Below are positions 6,193-8,251 of a stretch of 8,251 bases of DNA, piece by piece. Source of the DNA: Treponema sp. Lineage in GTDB: Bacteria > Spirochaetota > Spirochaetia > Treponematales > Breznakiellaceae. The stretch's first letter is position 1, and every line of letters starts with the position of its first letter. Made by a program: the position numbers and the translations under genes. Location of the stretch: positions 1 to 8,251 of the forward strand of contig JAITQR010000152.1 in the NCBI GenBank assembly GCA_031288815.1, read 5' to 3'. The notes under the pieces were generated by a model. It saw only the letters and a program-made list of their open reading frames with translations, had not been told where the DNA came from and made no database searches.

Positions 6193-6209
6193 AACTCAGA
6201 AATATTTCA

Positions 6210-6237
6210 ATTGTAATTAGTTTATTCTCTTTTACAA
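6210..6237 (-). promoter_or_regulatory. Candidate promoter of the HATPase-HDOD gene
   Basis: On the minus strand TTGTAA (complement of 6232-6237) and TACAAT (complement of 6210-6215) are separated by 16 bases. That is four and five matches of six to the sigma-70 hexamers. Transcription would begin near 6203, giving a leader of about 70 bases that contains the 6172-6192 palindrome. The region is AT-rich, so chance matches are likely and other pairs can be drawn. Confidence 0.4.
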
Positions 6238-6284
6238 ATTAAGGCAATAACCTGAAAAAATAAATGAAAATTACGCCTGTTTAT

Positions 6285-6313
6285 TTGATCAAACTACATT
6301 TTTCAAGTATTAT
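6285..6313 (+). promoter_or_regulatory. Candidate promoter of the membrane protein gene, start-proximal
   Basis: TTGATC (6285-6290), a 17-base spacer and TATTAT (6308-6313) match sigma-70 boxes at four and five of six positions with ideal spacing. The -10 box ends six bases before the TTG at 6320 and twelve before the ATG at 6326, so the mRNA would begin at or within a few bases of the start codon. The -35 box overlaps a perfect 10-base palindrome TTTGATCAAA (6284-6293). No Shine-Dalgarno sequence lies between promoter and start. Confidence 0.5.
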
Positions 6314-6325
6314 TCATAGTTGTTA

Positions 6326-7777
6326 ATGCGGGAAATATGGGTTCCGGAACTATTGGTATGTTTTTTCCTCCTCCTGGCCTTTATACAGCCTGTATTTAGA
6401 AGGCTCCGGGCTACCAGGGGCCTTGTATGGCTTCCATTGCCGGCTTTTTTTATTGCCATAGGCCTCTTTCCCGCCTACGGATTCCGGCCCGAAGCTGTTC
6501 CGCTGGTTGTTTTATCGATCATAATAGTTCTTATACGTCTGCCGCATATTCTTTCTACCCTGGGGAAAGGGGATAACATCGAATATTCCGAAGGGGGAAT
6601 TTTTTTCTCCTTCTTTGGAATCGTGCTGCTTTGCGCTGCCTTGGTCCTTGCCATGGCTTTTTCTCCCGCCGAAATCCCCGCCCATTCTTCCAGGGTCTAT
6701 ACATTTTCGGCCAGGGACGGCGCGGGACGGGAGTATTTTTTCCGGGTTTACCGGGATCAGGGCGAAGAGGAGAAAACTGGAATTTACGGCGAAAAAAGGC
6801 CCCTGCTGGTTCTGATCCCGCCGCTTTACGGTTCCACGGAGGTTTTTGAGAAGCTCCGCGGCGAACTTCTCAAGCGGGATTTTACGGTACTGACCTATTC
6901 CCGCCGGGGATTTGACGCCCCCGCCCTGGATGGGGAGGGGAAGACATACGGGATAAGCCCCGCCGAATGGTTCAGGCGCTGGAGGGCCTTTCTTTCCGGC
7001 GCCGAGATCTTCCGGGACAACGAGTGGGGCCGGGTTCTGGAAAAGGAGAGAAAAGACGACATTCTTTTTGTTCTTTCCCGGATCTCTCTTAATCCCCGGC
7101 TTGACGAGGGGCTTTCTCTTTTTGATATTGCCGGGAGGGATTCTGTCTTTCTTGGAGCGTATGATGCCGGAGCTTCCGCCCTGATCATGCTCTCGGGGGA
7201 AGGGGGTTTTGTGAGTATCCGCCCCTTCATAAAAGGCATCATCGCCATAGAGCCCCCTCTCTGGTCGGCCTTTACCGAAGAAGTCAGGGAATACGAGGAA
7301 CCGCCTCCCGGCGCCTCCTGGTTCCGCCGCTTTTGGGCGGGCCTTGGCCGGCGTTTGGACTCCCTGAAAGCCAAAAAAACCGCCGGTCCCGCGGCCCTTC
7401 CCCCGCCCGGTTATCCTCTCCTTATACTGGCGTCGGACCGGGCGCTGGATGAACCTCCCAGCCGGCGGTACGAAGGGATACGCCTCTGCCTGCAAAGGGC
7501 TGATTTGCCGGTCATTCTCGCGGCCATGGATGGCGCGGGGCCCCTGGATTATTCGGATTTTCCGCTAAAATACCCCTTGGTTTCGGCCTTTTTCCCGGGC
7601 CGGCGCAGGGAGGCTTTTAAGCCCTCCGAAGCGGCCACCGGGACCGCTTCGATCATCGCCCGTTTCGTGTTCCGGGTGCTGGAAGCGGAAACCCCGGCCT
7701 TTCAGGGGCTTGAGGTTCCGCCGGAACTTCCGGCAAATTTTCATATTGAAAGCCGGAAGGCTTTGAATTTATTCTGA
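6326..7777 (+). CDS. Membrane protein with a degenerate alpha/beta-hydrolase-like domain
   Basis: A 483-residue protein from the ATG at 6326 (485 if the TTG at 6320 is used). Four hydrophobic segments lie near residues 7-24, 36-53, 57-76 and 91-112, and a large soluble region follows. That region resembles an alpha/beta hydrolase: PLLVLIPPLYGSTEVFEKLRGELL (159-182) followed by VLTYSRRGFD (188-197) is the usual early strand, oxyanion loop and second strand. FLGAYDAGASALIML (275-289) sits where the nucleophile elbow belongs, and LLILASDRALDEPP (365-378) resembles the strand carrying the acid. The elbow has Asp280 instead of Ser, and the segment expected to hold the catalytic His reads MDGAGPLDYSDFP (401-413) with no His. 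The soluble region has only two His (about 120 and 473), neither well placed, so it is probably not an ordinary serine hydrolase. No exact family is recognised. No Shine-Dalgarno precedes the start. The Nif3-like gene follows after 19 bases. Confidence 0.75.
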   Translation: MREIWVPELLVCFFLLLAFIQPVFRRLRATRGLVWLPLPAFFIAIGLFPAYGFRPEAVPLVVLSIIIVLIRLPHILSTLGKGDNIEYSEGGIFFSFFGIVLLCAALVLAMAFSPAEIPAHSSRVYTFSARDGAGREYFFRVYRDQGEEEKTGIYGEKRPLLVLIPPLYGSTEVFEKLRGELLKRDFTVLTYSRRGFDAPALDGEGKTYGISPAEWFRRWRAFLSGAEIFRDNEWGRVLEKERKDDILFVLSRISLNPRLDEGLSLFDIAGRDSVFLGAYDAGASALIMLSGEGGFVSIRPFIKGIIAIEPPLWSAFTEEVREYEEPPPGASWFRRFWAGLGRRLDSLKAKKTAGPAALPPPGYPLLILASDRALDEPPSRRYEGIRLCLQRADLPVILAAMDGAGPLDYSDFPLKYPLVSAFFPGRRREAFKPSEAATGTASIIARFVFRVLEAETPAFQGLEVPPELPANFHIESRKALNLF

Positions 7778-7790
7778 TCCAGAGTATATT
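7763..7790 (+). promoter_or_regulatory. Candidate start-proximal promoter of the Nif3-like gene
   Basis: TTGAAT (7763-7768), a 16-base spacer and TATATT (7785-7790) match sigma-70 boxes at four and five of six positions. The -35 box lies inside the last codons of the membrane protein gene. The -10 box ends six bases before the ATG at 7797, placing the expected first transcribed base on or next to the start codon. No Shine-Dalgarno sequence is present upstream of this ATG. Confidence 0.45.
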
Positions 7791-7796
7791 AAAACA

Positions 7797-8251
7797 ATGG
7801 ACAGTTATACGTCAGGGGAACTGGACAAGTTTTTCCGGAGCCTTTTGGACCTGGATGGTTTTAGCGCTGTGGATAGTTCCCTCAATGGTATACAGGTTGA
7901 CAATGACGGTGAGATACACAAGATCGCCTTTGCCGTGGACGCAAGCCTTGAAACCTTTAAACGGGCCGCCGGGGCCGGCGCGGGCTTGCTCTTTGTCCAC
8001 CACGGCCTTTTCTGGGGGAGCCCTTTGAGAATTTCGGGGACTCACCGGGAAAGGATCAAATTCCTTTTGGAGCATAATCTTGCCCTTTACGCGGTCCACC
8101 TGCCCCTGGATCAGCACCCCTCTTTGGGCAATAACGCGGCCCTGGCGGAGCTTTTGGGTATCGAAAGCCTTGAGCCCTTTGGCCTTTACCATGACAGGAA
8201 AATCGGCTATAAGGGGATGCTTAAAGAGCCGCTTACCATAGACGAGGCGGT
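7797..8251 (+). CDS. Nif3/YbgI-family dinuclear metal-centre protein, 3' end outside the window
   Basis: The first 152 residues of a Nif3-like (NIF3/DUF34, 'GTP cyclohydrolase 1 type 2 homolog') protein; the frame stays open to the window edge. Family members of roughly 250-370 residues form hexameric rings with a dinuclear metal site; their reaction is not settled. Signatures present: VDSSLNGIQV (25-34), IAFAVDAS (43-50), LLFVHHGLFWG (64-74) with metal ligands H68 and H69, and YAVHLPLDQHPSLGNNAALAELLG (98-121) with H101 and D105. Further ligands of the family fall in the C-terminal part outside this window. The ATG at 7797 begins a sequence that aligns with the family N-terminus; no Shine-Dalgarno lies upstream, and the preceding gene ends 19 bases before. 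It may be expressed from its own promoter at 7763-7790, by read-through from the membrane protein gene, or both. Confidence 0.92.
   Translation, partial: MDSYTSGELDKFFRSLLDLDGFSAVDSSLNGIQVDNDGEIHKIAFAVDASLETFKRAAGAGAGLLFVHHGLFWGSPLRISGTHRERIKFLLEHNLALYAVHLPLDQHPSLGNNAALAELLGIESLEPFGLYHDRKIGYKGMLKEPLTIDEA

Noticed and set aside
6512..7495. A 327-codon minus-strand frame opposite the membrane protein gene
   Set aside because: Gly/Lys/Pro-rich shadow. The + strand frame has credible membrane helices and fold motifs, and the antisense one has neither.
7812..8192. Minus-strand frame of 126 codons near the right edge
   Set aside because: It is antisense to the Nif3-like gene, whose His/Asp metal-site motifs on the + strand are unmistakable.

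Overview
The window looks like chromosome from a spirochaete, most likely a Treponema of the insect-gut (termite) group. This is an inference from four things: GTP-type PEP carboxykinase, a large HDOD signalling protein, moderately GC-rich genes separated by AT-rich or repeat-filled gaps, and families of short dispersed palindromes. No rRNA or tRNA gene, transposase, prophage gene or CRISPR array is visible.

Layout, left to right. Bases 1-118 hold three back-to-back hairpins. After a GC-rich stretch and a candidate promoter comes a DJ-1/PfpI (YajL-like) gene (346-924, +). A 276-base gap with promoter-like and operator-like sequence leads to a complete GTP-dependent PEP carboxykinase gene, pckG (1201-3024, +). 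An AP-endonuclease-2-fold sugar isomerase/epimerase gene (3287-4126, +) follows. It is bracketed by two copies of a degenerate inverted-repeat element built on a GGCGC core.

The strand then switches. A small unrecognised protein gene with an apparent TTG start (4352-4576, -) lies just downstream of a 498-residue protein gene (4637-6133, -). That larger protein joins a GHKL/HATPase-like N-terminus to a C-terminal HDOD domain. A divergent AT-rich region (6134-6325) carries a perfect 9-bp-arm palindrome and candidate promoters in both directions. To its right, on the + strand, is a four-helix membrane protein with an alpha/beta-hydrolase-like domain that has lost the usual catalytic residues (6326-7777). 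A Nif3/YbgI-family gene (starting 7797) runs off the right edge.

The genes do not form one pathway. pckG serves central carbon metabolism (PEP/oxaloacetate interconversion), the epimerase-like protein probably acts on an unidentified sugar, DJ-1 is a stress or glyoxal-detoxification type protein, and the HATPase-HDOD protein is regulatory.

The most noteworthy signals are five. Two consecutive + strand genes (6326 and 7797) lack a Shine-Dalgarno sequence and carry a -10-like box 6 to 12 bases before the start codon, which suggests leaderless or near-leaderless mRNAs. The membrane protein is a hydrolase-like pseudoenzyme candidate. The HATPase-HDOD fusion, the paired repeats around the epimerase gene, and the hairpin cluster at the left edge complete the list. 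I see no clear multi-gene undescribed system here.
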